The position numbers and the translations under genes are program-made. From CAVYUC01 sp963783085 (GTDB lineage Bacteria > Bacteroidota > Bacteroidia > Bacteroidales > Prolixibacteraceae), in NCBI GenBank assembly GCA_963783085.1, contig CAWAMJ010000002.1, positions 496,001 to 560,000 on the forward strand: a DNA stretch of 64,000 nt, in the 5' to 3' direction. The notes below the pieces were generated by a model, which ran no database searches, was not told where the DNA came from, and saw nothing but the letters and a program-made list of their open reading frames with translations. Position 1 is the first letter of the stretch, and every line of letters begins with the position of its first letter. This document shows, piece by piece, positions 48,767-58,419 of this stretch.

Positions 48767-50375
48767 TGGTACTGATTTGGCTGATAATATTACTCATCGG
48801 AAGCGGGTTTCTGGCCTGGCTGGCAGGCCGGTGGAACAACACACTGCCGCGCGTCATCAGCCTTGCGGCAACATTCGCTCAACTGGCGGTTACAATTGTA
48901 CTGTGGATTGGAAATTCCGGAAATACAAATGGCAGTGAATGGATTACCGATATTACCCTGAAATGGATCCCGCAGTTTGGTATTCAGATTAAACATGGCA
49001 GCAGACGGACTGGGGTTGGTAATGTTAGCCCTGACTTCATTTCTGGGTGCAATTGCAGTTTTGGCCTCCTGGAAGGGAATTACGAAAAACGTCGGGTTCT
49101 TCCATTTCAACCTGATGTTTATACTGGCAGGAATAAGCGGTGTTTTTGTAGCGCTCGACCTGTTCCTTTTTTACTTCTTTTGGGAAATGATGCTGATTCC
49201 AATGTATTTTATCATCAGCATTTGGGGGCACGAAAATAAAACATATGCTGCCACAAAATTTTTCCTGTTTACCCAGGCAAGTGGTTTACTCATGTTCCTT
49301 TCCATTCTGGCACTCTATTTTATTCATGGGGCAAATACCGGCACCTATACCTTCGATTATGAACAATTAACCGGCACCGAAATGGCGCCCGGGATTGCTT
49401 TTCTTATCATGATGGGTTTTGTAATTGCATTTACAGTTAAACTATCGACTGTACCACTGCATACCTGGCTTCCGGATGCGCATACACAGGCACCCACTGC
49501 AGGAAGTGTGGTACTTGCAGCTTTGCTGTTAAAAACCGGCGCTTATGGATTAATTCGCTTTGCCTTACCTCTTTTTCCGGATGCATCAGTACAGTTTGCA
49601 CCTTTTGCGATGTTACTTGGAGTAATCAGTATTTTATACGGCGCCAAACTTGCTTTTGCACAAACCGACCTGAAACGGATGATTGCCTACATTAGTGTTA
49701 GTCACATGGGTTTTATCCTGCTGGGAATCTATTCTTTCAGCGAAATGGCAATGCAGGGAGTGGTGATGCAAATGATTGCCCATGGTGTCAGCACAGGCGC
49801 ATTGTTCATTCTTGCAGGAAGTCTGGCCGACCGGATTCATACCCGCGAACTGGACACAAATGGGCGGACTTTGGTCAAAAGTTCCAAGGATGGGGGCAAT
49901 GGGGCTTTTGTTTGTTCTTGCTTCGCTTGGATTGCCAGGCCTCGGAAATTTTATTGCCGAAATCCTGATTTTAATCGGTGCATATCCTGCAGGTAAAGTA
50001 CTTACAATTATTGCCACAACCGGATTGATTGCGGCAACTGTTTATTCGCTGCGCCTTATGCAAAAAGTGTTTTATGGTGAACAGAAAAAGGTGTGGGATA
50101 TTTCCGATTACGGTTTTCGGGAAATGGTTATCATGGGCTCACTTGCTGTAGTAATAATCTGGCTTGGACTATTCCCAAATCATGTTCTGCAATTATCACA
50201 AGAACCAGTCAGAAAAATCATTGACGGAATACACAAGATACAGGTTTACAAAGAAAATCCCCCTAAAATGCAATCTTCTGCAGGGTATTACGCATTCGAA
50301 CAAAAATCTTCAACCACTGAGTTAAAACAAAAAAAGAAAAAATGGATAACACAAAAAGCCGATGACAAAAAATGA
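48766..50375 (+). CDS. nuoM: NADH-quinone oxidoreductase subunit M (two frameshifts)
   Basis: The repaired protein is about 535 aa, a proton-pumping antiporter-like subunit. One extra base near 48991-48993 (an AAA run) splits the N terminus: FGIQI joins to NMAADGLGLVMLAL once it is removed. A second extra base near 49855-49860 splits the C-terminal part, where DQMGGLWSKVPRMGAMGL should follow RELD. Motifs include FFWEMMLIPMYF (Glu), KLSTVPLHTWLPDAHTQAPTAGSV (core TVPLHTWLPDAHTQAPT) and MIAHGVSTGALFIL. It overlaps nuoN by 14 bases. Both breaks are easily repaired and the three pieces are all conserved, so a consensus error is more likely than a real loss. Confidence 0.85.
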
Positions 50376-51807
50376 TATACTCAGTATATTGCCAATGTTG
50401 ATTTTATCCGGAGGATCAATTCTTGCACTGCTACTGGTTGCCTTTAAACGAAACCACAGGTTGGTTTTTTACTTCACCGCGATCCTGTTAATTATATCGT
50501 TTATTTCAATATTTCTAACCGGGAATGACTTGCCTCATTCAATCAATGACCTTTTTTTAATCGATCGCTTTGGATTGTTTTATCAGGGACTGATTTTGTT
50601 TGCAGCGCTATTTGTATCTGTTTTTAGTTATTTCAGCATCGGTAATTTCTTTCCCGAAAAACGAAAAGAAGAATACTACATTTTATTGGTGCTGGCTACA
50701 TTAGGAGCCGGAATGATTGTGGTAAGCACCCATTTTATCTCATTTTTTGTGAGTCTCGAACTGCTAAGTGTTTCTTTGTACAGCCTGATTGGCTACTACC
50801 GTGAAAATGTAAAACCAATTGAAGCCGGATTGAAATATCTGATTATTGCAGCCATGTCTTCTGCATTTCTGCTTTTTGGAATGGCGCTGATTTATGCCAT
50901 TTCAGGAAATATGTCGTTTGGAAATGTTTCAGGTGGCATTAGCGGGTCAGATTCACCTTCATTATTTTCGATTGCAGGATGGGGACTGATAATTGTTGGA
51001 GTGGGGTTTAAACTGGCAGTGGTGCCGTTTCACATGTGGACTCCCGATGTTTACGAAGGCGCATCTTCTCCTGTAACTGCTTTTATTGCAACCGCATCAA
51101 AAGGAGCTGTTGTTGCCGTACTGATCCGTTTTATTGTAATGTCGGATTTGTATCATTTCGACCGCATTATCGAAGTTTTTACTGCAATTTCAGTTTTGTC
51201 GATGTTGATTGGAAACCTGCTGGCGTTGATGCAAAATAATGTAAAACGTATTCTCGCGTACTCTTCCATCGCCCATTTTGGGTATGTGCTGGTTGCATTG
51301 ATTTCGGGAAGTGAAACCGGACCGCAGGCAGCAACTTTTTATGTTACAACTTACATTTTTGCCATTCTGGCTGCATTTGGGCTTATCACCATTTTTTCGC
51401 ATTCCGATGAAGAAGCCTCCGATATCAATGATTACAAAGGTTTATTTTGGCGAAAACCTTTTCTTTCGGTTGTTTTTTCTGTCGTTTTGCTTTCCCTGGC
51501 GGGAATTCCGTTAACTGCAGGATTTATGGGAAAATATTTTGTTCTTACGGCCGGTGTCGGAAGCCAAAACTGGCTGCTTGTTTTTGTACTGGTAATCAGC
51601 AGCGTTATCGGACTTTTTTATTACCTGCGCCTGATTGCTGCGATGATGGGCCGGAACAATGAAAAATATTCAGCGCCAAAAATCCATCCTGTACTTTCTG
51701 TTTCCGGGTTATTTGCATTGGCGGTGTTGGCCGCATTCATTGTTTGGGTGGGAATTTATCCCGCACCATTAATGGAATTGGTAAATAACTTTCTTTTCGT
51801 GCCATAA
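50362..51807 (+). CDS. nuoN: NADH-quinone oxidoreductase subunit N
   Basis: A 481-aa antiporter-like subunit with ~14 helices. FVSLELLSVSLYSLIGYYR (core SLELLSVSLYSLIGY) carries the membrane Glu. GFKLAVVPFHMWTPDVYEGASSPVTAFIATASK (core VPFHMWTPDVYEGA) and KRILAYSSIAHFGYVLVAL are the usual signatures, with the pump lysines in GFKLA and the SKGAV region. It is the last gene of the complex I operon; no gene follows until 52039. Intact, normal length. Confidence 0.95.
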   Translation: MTKNDILSILPMLILSGGSILALLLVAFKRNHRLVFYFTAILLIISFISIFLTGNDLPHSINDLFLIDRFGLFYQGLILFAALFVSVFSYFSIGNFFPEKRKEEYYILLVLATLGAGMIVVSTHFISFFVSLELLSVSLYSLIGYYRENVKPIEAGLKYLIIAAMSSAFLLFGMALIYAISGNMSFGNVSGGISGSDSPSLFSIAGWGLIIVGVGFKLAVVPFHMWTPDVYEGASSPVTAFIATASKGAVVAVLIRFIVMSDLYHFDRIIEVFTAISVLSMLIGNLLALMQNNVKRILAYSSIAHFGYVLVALISGSETGPQAATFYVTTYIFAILAAFGLITIFSHSDEEASDINDYKGLFWRKPFLSVVFSVVLLSLAGIPLTAGFMGKYFVLTAGVGSQNWLLVFVLVISSVIGLFYYLRLIAAMMGRNNEKYSAPKIHPVLSVSGLFALAVLAAFIVWVGIYPAPLMELVNNFLFVP

Positions 51808-51830
51808 TACCAGCGCCAGCCCTAAATTCA

Positions 51831-51866
51831 AACCTGTGGATTCTCTACGCATTTCTGGGGATCAAT
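51831..51866 (+). repeat. Right copy of direct repeat flanking nuo
   Basis: About 36 bases starting AACCTGTGGATTCTCT match 36861-36896 in the same orientation, with about four mismatches. The copy lies 24 bases after the nuoN stop. The encoded segment would read NLWILYAFLGINS against NLWILSAIVGIIS in the left copy. Confidence 0.75.
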
Positions 51867-52038
51867 TCTACAACCCAAAAGAAATAAATAACCCCTAAAT
51901 TTAAAGACCTGTACGCATTCAGGCGATCCAAATACCGAAACGGAAAGTTTTGGGATTATGGCATATTATTCGAACATTTTGAGTTGGACACGCAATTAAA
52001 AGCAGATAATCCCGAAAATAATTTAAATATTTAATGAT

Positions 52039-52389
52039 ATGACACTTAAAGAATTAAAAACGAATCTGGAAACGAGAATTGTTGAGGTGGATCAAAAAAT
52101 TCATGAAGTTGAGGAAGTTTTGAGAAAGCAGAAAAACCCGTCGGAACCGCTGCAGGATGTTTTACGGCAACTGAAACTGCGCCGCGACGATATTATTCTG
52201 GAATACGATCAGATTGCGGCTATGCAAACCGAAGACGAAGTAAGAATGCCGGAACTGGAAAAAAACATTTATACCAATCTGGAGGTATTTGATTCTGTAT
52301 TTGAAAAGGCAGGTTCCATGTACGAAGGCAGCCGGTTCAGGAACAGGGATCGGGACGTTGATTTCAAAAACCCTTTGCGGACCAAATAA
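52039..52389 (+). CDS. Small coiled-coil protein of unknown function
   Basis: A 116-aa protein, almost entirely helical. Heptad-like spacing of Leu/Ile/Val in the first ~60 residues (LKELKTNLETRIVEVDQKI, VEEVLRKQ, LQDVLRQLKLRR) suggests a coiled coil, followed by a polar C terminus. There is no signal peptide, membrane segment or recognised domain. It stands between nuoN and the cation ATPase on the same strand, with more than 200 bases on each side, so it is probably its own transcript. Codon use is regular. I cannot assign a function. Confidence 0.6.
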   Translation: MTLKELKTNLETRIVEVDQKIHEVEEVLRKQKNPSEPLQDVLRQLKLRRDDIILEYDQIAAMQTEDEVRMPELEKNIYTNLEVFDSVFEKAGSMYEGSRFRNRDRDVDFKNPLRTK

Positions 52390-52596
52390 CGGCAATTAAA
52401 TACCGATGATCGTCAGTTTAATTCTGCATCAATAAATCAACCGGAAGTATATTTTTCCGCTTTTTTTAGAACATGGCCCTGTGGAATGAAACCGGGTATA
52501 CTTTCGTATGAGAACTGGTTTTGTACCCGGCGGGCATAACAGAACAATTATCGTTTGAACAGCTATTCAGAAAAAGAAACAGGAAAAGGATTTTCT

Positions 52597-55245
52597 ATGG
52601 ACGCTGAACAACAGAAACCGCCGTACAGATTAACAGCAGAGGAAACCTTTTCTGAACTGGGCACACAGGAAAAAGGGCTAACCCCCAAAAAAGTGGAAGA
52701 AAAGCTTGCCAGTCACGGCAGGAATGTTATCGAAAATAAAAAGCAAAAGAGCCTCGTCAGATTGTTTCTTGATCAGGTAAATAATCCTGTAATCTATCTT
52801 TTACTGGGAGCTGTAACTGTCTCCTTTATTTTTGGCGATATACCGGAAGCCATAGCGATTCTGGTGGTTATTTTGCTGAACACCGTCATCGGTTTTTGGA
52901 TGGAATATCAGGCGCGGACATCCGTAAATGCCTTGAAAAAGCTGAACCGTTTACAGGCCAAAGTTATTCGAAATGGCGAAAATAAGGAAATTGATGCCGC
53001 AGAAGTTGTTCCGGGCGATATAATCGAGCTGGAAGCTGGTGATGTTATACCTGCCGATGCGCGGGTAATTTCTTTTTCAGAGTTAAAAGTAGACGAATCG
53101 CCGCTGACCGGGGAGTCGCTGCCTGTGGAAAAAAACGATGAAAAGATCGACAGGGAAACTGAACTTGCCGACCAGAAGAATATGCTTTTTAAAGGAACGG
53201 CACTCACCAGCGGGAAAGCACGCGCGGTGGTCACTTCCACCGGATTAAAAACCGAAATTGGGAAAATTTCCGAAATGGCCGGTCGCGAAAATAAAGATGA
53301 AATTCCGCTAAATGTTAAACTTCGGAAACTCTCACACAATTTAATTTGGGTAACGGCCGGACTGGCCGCTGCATTTTTTGTTGCGGGCTGGCTGGCCGGA
53401 AAAGAAGTTTACCTGATGCTGCAAACAGCCATTGCCTGGACGGTTGCTGCAATTCCCGAAGGTTTGCCTATTGTGGCAAGTATTGCACTTGCCCGTGGAA
53501 TGCTCCGGTTGTCAAAAAAAAATGTGCTCGTGAAAAAATTGGCAGCTGTGGAAACGTTGGGTGAAACTACAGTCATATTTACCGATAAAACCGGAACCCT
53601 CACCGAAAACAAACTTTCGCTCGACTCCATCGAATTTCCGGGAGAAAAAATTCAGGCAAAAAAAATTCTGAAAAACAAAAAGGAAGCCGTCATTGAGAAA
53701 GGGAATTTTAAGCACATTTGGAATGTTTCGGTTCTTTGTAACGATGCCAGTGCAGGAGATAACGGAGATCAGGCAAAAGGCGACCCGCTGGATGTTAGCC
53801 TGATGGAATATTTTGATGATTTCAATTCGGAAAAAAGCAGGGAGCTGCGTTCACAAAAACGGATTCATGAAGATCCGTTTGATTCCGATGCCAAATTTAT
53901 GGGAACGATAAATTACCTGGACGAAACGCTTTACATCTCCGCCAAAGGAGCAGTTGAACCCATTCTGGATCGCTGCAATTTTTTCCTGGAAAACGGCGAA
54001 AAAAAGAAAATCACTGAAAATATCAAAAAAGAGTGGCTGAATCGGAACGGGGATTTGTCCGGAAAAGGATTGAAAGTCATTGCTTTCTCCTATAAAACAG
54101 AAGAAAAAAGCAAAGAGAAATCATTGAAAGAGAAAGAAGATTTTGTTCACGAAATGATTTTCCTGGGAATTATCTCTTTTATCGATCCGGCAAAAGAGGA
54201 TGTAAAGGAAGCTGTGAGGAAGTGTAAAGAGGCGGGTATCAGAATTGTCATGGTGACCGGCGATCATCCCGGAACCGCCCAAAATGTTGCTGAAAAAGTA
54301 AAACTTGCAGAAAATGCCGAAGCGAATGTGATGAAAGGCAGCGAGGTGGAAAATAAAGGAGAAGGTGTTTATGAAACGTATGTTTTTGCACGCGTTGATC
54401 CGGAACAGAAATATAAAATCGTTGAACAATTTAAAGATAAAGGGGAAATCACCGCAATGACCGGCGATGGAGTGAACGACGCACCGGCGCTTAAAAAAGC
54501 CGACATTGGAATTGCAATGGGCAAACGGGGCACTCAAATTGCGCAGGATGTGGCCGACATGATCCTGAAAGAAGATTCATTTCCTTCTATTGTAGATGCC
54601 ATTGAAGAAGGCCGGATTATTTTTGGGAACATCCGTAAGTTTATTGTTTATCAGTTGTCGTACCACCTGGCTGAAATACTGATAATTGCCGGAATTAGTT
54701 TTTCGCTGTTTTACCTGCCGTTACTGCCGCTGCAGCTTTTATTCCTGAACCTGCTTTCGGATGTGTTTCCGGCACTGGCGCTTGGGTTGGGAAAGGGCGA
54801 CAAAAGCATTATGCAGCAACCGCCAAAAAATCCGGAAGAACCTATTATTAACAAACGAAACTGGCTGACGATGGGAATTTACGGAATTATTATCGCGGCA
54901 ATTATAACCGGCGCCTACCTGCTGGTTTCGTTTGGTTTTAACGAATCGAAAGAAGCGGCAAACACGGTGGCATTTTTTAGTCTCGCGCTTGCGCAGTTAA
55001 TGCATGTTTTCAATATGCGCGAATCATCTGAAAGCTTTTTCATCAACCAAATCACCCGGAACAAATTTATATGGATGGCGCTGGCATTTTGTTTTGCAGC
55101 GTTGGTGGCTGCTTATTCCATTCCGCTTTTACGCGAAGTGCTTTCTTTTGAAGAGCTAAGCACAACATTATGGCTTATTGTTGCCGGCACAAGCATTTCA
55201 ACGCTGGTAATCATTCAGGCGGTTAAAAGTATTTTCAGGATTTAG
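52597..55245 (+). CDS. P2-type cation-transporting ATPase (Ca2+-ATPase-like)
   Basis: An 882-aa pump, from the ATG at 52597 with an AAGGA Shine-Dalgarno-like run just upstream. The alternative TTG at 52555 would add 14 residues. Order: cation-ATPase N domain, TM1-2, actuator domain with TGES, TM3-4 with the PEGLP motif (about residue 290), the phosphorylation site DKTGTLTENK (about 330), nucleotide-binding domain, TGDGVNDAPALKKADIGIAMG (hinge) and six C-terminal TM helices. PEGLP is typical of Ca2+/Mn2+-type P2 ATPases, though Na+ or other ions are possible. No regulator is adjacent. It looks intact. Confidence 0.92.
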   Translation: MDAEQQKPPYRLTAEETFSELGTQEKGLTPKKVEEKLASHGRNVIENKKQKSLVRLFLDQVNNPVIYLLLGAVTVSFIFGDIPEAIAILVVILLNTVIGFWMEYQARTSVNALKKLNRLQAKVIRNGENKEIDAAEVVPGDIIELEAGDVIPADARVISFSELKVDESPLTGESLPVEKNDEKIDRETELADQKNMLFKGTALTSGKARAVVTSTGLKTEIGKISEMAGRENKDEIPLNVKLRKLSHNLIWVTAGLAAAFFVAGWLAGKEVYLMLQTAIAWTVAAIPEGLPIVASIALARGMLRLSKKNVLVKKLAAVETLGETTVIFTDKTGTLTENKLSLDSIEFPGEKIQAKKILKNKKEAVIEKGNFKHIWNVSVLCNDASAGDNGDQAKGDPLDVSLMEYFDDFNSEKSRELRSQKRIHEDPFDSDAKFMGTINYLDETLYISAKGAVEPILDRCNFFLENGEKKKITENIKKEWLNRNGDLSGKGLKVIAFSYKTEEKSKEKSLKEKEDFVHEMIFLGIISFIDPAKEDVKEAVRKCKEAGIRIVMVTGDHPGTAQNVAEKVKLAENAEANVMKGSEVENKGEGVYETYVFARVDPEQKYKIVEQFKDKGEITAMTGDGVNDAPALKKADIGIAMGKRGTQIAQDVADMILKEDSFPSIVDAIEEGRIIFGNIRKFIVYQLSYHLAEILIIAGISFSLFYLPLLPLQLLFLNLLSDVFPALALGLGKGDKSIMQQPPKNPEEPIINKRNWLTMGIYGIIIAAIITGAYLLVSFGFNESKEAANTVAFFSLALAQLMHVFNMRESSESFFINQITRNKFIWMALAFCFAALVAAYSIPLLREVLSFEELSTTLWLIVAGTSISTLVIIQAVKSIFRI

Positions 55246-55322
55246 CAAATAAATACCTTTTGGCGTTTAAAGCAACGAATCCAAATGGAGTAGTCAGCAT
55301 CCTGAAAATACGTTTCTGAAAA

Positions 55323-56012
55323 TTATTCCAGGTAGTAATGCTTTTTGTGCAGCAGGTTTTCGTCGAGTTCGTAAACCAGTGGTTTTCCGGTAGGAATTTC
55401 CAGCGAATTAATTTCGTCGTCCGGAATATTTTCCAGGTTTTTCACCAGCGCCCGCAGGCTGTTTCCGTGAGCCGCAATAATGATGTTCCGCCCGGTTTTA
55501 ACAGTTGGCACAATTTGTTCCGTCCAAAACGGCATGAATCGTTCTACCGTATTTTCAAGGCTTTCGCCCAGCGGAAGTTCCGCGTCAGTCAGATGATCAT
55601 ATTTCCGGTCGTTTCCCGGAAAACGCTTGTCGGTTTTTTCCAGTTGCGGCGGTTTTATCTTGTAACTGCGCCTCCACTGATGAACCTGGTCTTTGCCGTA
55701 TTTTTCGGCGGTTTCTTTTTTGTTCAGTCCCTGCAGGGCGCCATAATGACGTTCGTTCAGGCGCCATGATTTTTCCCACGGAATCCACAACTGGTCCATC
55801 ACTTCCAGGGTGTACCACAACGTTTGCAACGCTCTTTTTAGTAATGAAACGTAGGCGTAATCAAGCTGAAAATCATGTTTCGCAAGTATATGCCCGGCAT
55901 TTTTCGCCTCGTCGATTCCGTTTTCCGATAAGCCGACATCTGTCCAGCCGGTAAATAAATTCTCTTTGTTCCACACACTTTCACCATGTCTTAAAAGCAC
56001 AATTTTATACAT
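55323..56012 (-). CDS. gpmA: 2,3-bisphosphoglycerate-dependent phosphoglycerate mutase
   Basis: A 229-aa glycolytic/gluconeogenic mutase interconverting 3- and 2-phosphoglycerate. The catalytic phospho-histidine is in LLRHGESVWN (residues ~6-15), with RLNERHYGALQGLNKKET in the middle and the second catalytic His in AAHGNSLRALVK. The tail KHYYLE matches the flexible C-terminal lid of dPGM. It is immediately downstream of the aconitase gene on the same strand, with just 3 bases between, so they form an operon. Intact. Confidence 0.95.
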   Translation of the reverse strand: MYKIVLLRHGESVWNKENLFTGWTDVGLSENGIDEAKNAGHILAKHDFQLDYAYVSLLKRALQTLWYTLEVMDQLWIPWEKSWRLNERHYGALQGLNKKETAEKYGKDQVHQWRRSYKIKPPQLEKTDKRFPGNDRKYDHLTDAELPLGESLENTVERFMPFWTEQIVPTVKTGRNIIIAAHGNSLRALVKNLENIPDDEINSLEIPTGKPLVYELDENLLHKKHYYLE

Positions 56013-56015
56013 ATC

Positions 56016-58004
56016 TCATTCATTTTTATGTTTTAAAAAATTAATCAAACCTCCTGCCAGCAACACCTTTTTCTGCTGATTTGACAAGTGGCACCGCAAC
56101 TGAAAGCCTTTCTGAACAGAACGATTAAACACACTTACCGGTTTATCGTTCACAATGGCTTCAATTACGTTGTTAATTTCCAGAATATTCCTTGTTTCCA
56201 GCAGATCGTAATCGTCCGGATTTTCAAAAACAAACGGAATGATTCCATAGTTCACCATGTTTTGAAAACCGATTCGCGCATAACTTTTGGCAATCACTGC
56301 TTTTTGCCCCAGAAACCGCGGTGCAATCGCGGCATGTTCGCGGCTTGATCCCTGTGCATAATTTTCGCCGCCAACCACCACATGGCCGCCAAACGAATTG
56401 CGCGCCTCCTGTGCGGATGAGTAAAAATGTTCGTCGATAACCTGAAAAGCATATTTACTGATGGCTTCAATATTACTTCGCAGCGGCAAAACCTCGGCGC
56501 CGGCTTTTAAAATTTCGTCGGTGGAAATGTTATCGCCCATTTTCAGGATTACCGGAACCGTGAACGAATTTTCAATTTCTTCAAAATCGGGCAGCGTTTT
56601 AATATTCGGGCCTTTTTTAAGTTGAACACCGGAATTTTTTTTATCGGGCGGAATAAGCATCCAGGTATTCACCGCTGCGTTTTCAGGTTCTTTAAAAACC
56701 GGGTATTCCATGTCTTTCCCAAATGTTTTTGGATTTGTAATTTTCCCGTTCAACGCCGAAACCGCAGCAGTTTCGGGGCTGCAAAGATACACCTGGTCGT
56801 CAACGGTTCCGGAGCGGCCGGGGAAGTTGCGCGGCATGGTGCGCAAACTAATGGTTTTCGATGCTGGCGCCTGGCCCATTCCGATACACCCCATACAACC
56901 GGTTTGGTGAAACCGCGCACCGGCTTCTATCAGCGCATTCACTGAGCCTGTTTTTCCCAGTTCTTCAATTTTTTGGCGCGATGACGGATTGATATCCAGC
57001 GAAACACCGGGCGGTACATTTTTACCTTTTACAATTTCGCCAACCACCCAAAAGTCGCGCAATCCGGGGTTTGCCGATGAACCAATCACCACCTGCGAAA
57101 TCTTTTTCCCTTCTACCTGCCTAACCGGCGCCACATTTCCCGGACTGCTGGGAGTTGCAATTAACGGCTCGAGCTCGTCCAGATTTATATGCTCATACTT
57201 ATCATAACCTGCACCCTGGTCGGCTTTTAATTCCTGCCAGTCGTCTTCCCGTTTTTCCTGTGCCAACATCAGTTTTGTGTTTTCATCCGAAGGAAAAACG
57301 GAGGTTGTGGCGCCCAGTTCCGCGCCCATATTTGCAATGACATGCCGGTCCCACGCGCTGAGGTTTTTCAAACCATCGCCAAAATATTCGACGATGTACC
57401 CCACTCCGCCCTTCACGTCATACCGTCGCAGCATTTCGAGGATAATGTCTTTTGCGCTGACCCACTCCGGAAGATTTCCGGTTAGCTCCACACCAAGTAT
57501 CCCGGGCATGGAAATGTAAAACGGCGAACCCGTGGCTGCGGTAGCTACATCGAGGCCGCCCGCGCCAATGGCCAGCATTCCCATACTTCCGGCCGAACAG
57601 GTGTGGCTGTCGGAGCCAATCATTGATTTTCCGGGTTTGCCAAACCGCTCCATATGAACCACATGGCTGATGCCATTTCCGGGGCGGCTGAACCAATATC
57701 CGAATTTCTGCGCCGCCGTTTGCAGAAAAATATGATCATCCGCATTTTTAAAATCGGTTTGAAGCAAATTATGATCGACATACTGCACCGCTACTTCGGC
57801 TGTAACTTTACTAATTCCGATTTTTTCGAGCTCGAGCATAATCATCGTACCGGTAGCGTCCTGCTGAAGAATGTGATCGATTTTTATTCCAATTTCACCG
57901 CCAGGCTCAAGGTTTCCGCTGACCAAATGGGAGTCGATTAATTTCTGAGTGACATTTTTTTGTTCCATGATTTTTGTAAGTTTCGCTTGTTCTGCTTCAT
58001 TCAA
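56016..58004 (-). CDS. Aconitate hydratase (Aquifex-like short type)
   Basis: A ~662-aa aconitase converting citrate to isocitrate. The 4Fe-4S ligands are in SDSHTCSAGSMG (about 143-148) and the CMGCIGMG pair (about residue 360-370). The swivel domain with NYAQGSSREHAA (substrate-binding Ser and Arg) is C-terminal. Length fits the short bacterial form rather than AcnA (~890) or AcnB (~860). The start could be 58004, which has an AAAGGA stretch upstream, or 57968 (MEQKNVTQKL), which gives 650 aa. Co-transcribed with gpmA; divergent from aceE. Confidence 0.92.
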   Translation of the reverse strand: MNEAEQAKLTKIMEQKNVTQKLIDSHLVSGNLEPGGEIGIKIDHILQQDATGTMIMLELEKIGISKVTAEVAVQYVDHNLLQTDFKNADDHIFLQTAAQKFGYWFSRPGNGISHVVHMERFGKPGKSMIGSDSHTCSAGSMGMLAIGAGGLDVATAATGSPFYISMPGILGVELTGNLPEWVSAKDIILEMLRRYDVKGGVGYIVEYFGDGLKNLSAWDRHVIANMGAELGATTSVFPSDENTKLMLAQEKREDDWQELKADQGAGYDKYEHINLDELEPLIATPSSPGNVAPVRQVEGKKISQVVIGSSANPGLRDFWVVGEIVKGKNVPPGVSLDINPSSRQKIEELGKTGSVNALIEAGARFHQTGCMGCIGMGQAPASKTISLRTMPRNFPGRSGTVDDQVYLCSPETAAVSALNGKITNPKTFGKDMEYPVFKEPENAAVNTWMLIPPDKKNSGVQLKKGPNIKTLPDFEEIENSFTVPVILKMGDNISTDEILKAGAEVLPLRSNIEAISKYAFQVIDEHFYSSAQEARNSFGGHVVVGGENYAQGSSREHAAIAPRFLGQKAVIAKSYARIGFQNMVNYGIIPFVFENPDDYDLLETRNILEINNVIEAIVNDKPVSVFNRSVQKGFQLRCHLSNQQKKVLLAGGLINFLKHKNE

Positions 58005-58419
58005 ATTCCTTTGTTCATTTCCCGGCGCCCTTCTTTCAACTCTTCACGCCTTATATTTTCATCATGCGCACAGGATTCAAAGTTGCATACTGAACTGGTT
58101 TTTATCCCTTTCAGAAAATATCATTCCAAGCTGACTGATAAAATAGCAGCGCCAACCGGAATGCTTCAAATTTCCTGAGAACATTCCGGCAGCATGATAA
58201 TCGTATTATAGCGTGAAATAAAGATTTCGCAGTAAGCAGTTCTTTGGAACGATTTTTTATGGGGAATTATTTCCTCAGTTTTTCTTGTCATTTCCACAAC
58301 ACGCCGAAGTACCGGTTCTGCCGTAACCGATTTACACCTGTCTGGTTAGTTCATAATTAACACCTTGCATTTGATTGCTTTACCGGTAGTTGATGTTGGT
58401 ATAACAGTTGCCTTTTAAA
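58005..58419. other. Divergent intergenic region, aconitase/aceE
   Basis: About 415 bases separate the two divergent metabolic operons, so promoters for both are expected here. A TGCATTTG stretch near 58366 on the plus strand is a one-mismatch match to the Bacteroidota -7 consensus TAnnTTTG, but I could not confirm a matching -33 box. I see no hairpin or small gene. Confidence 0.4.
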
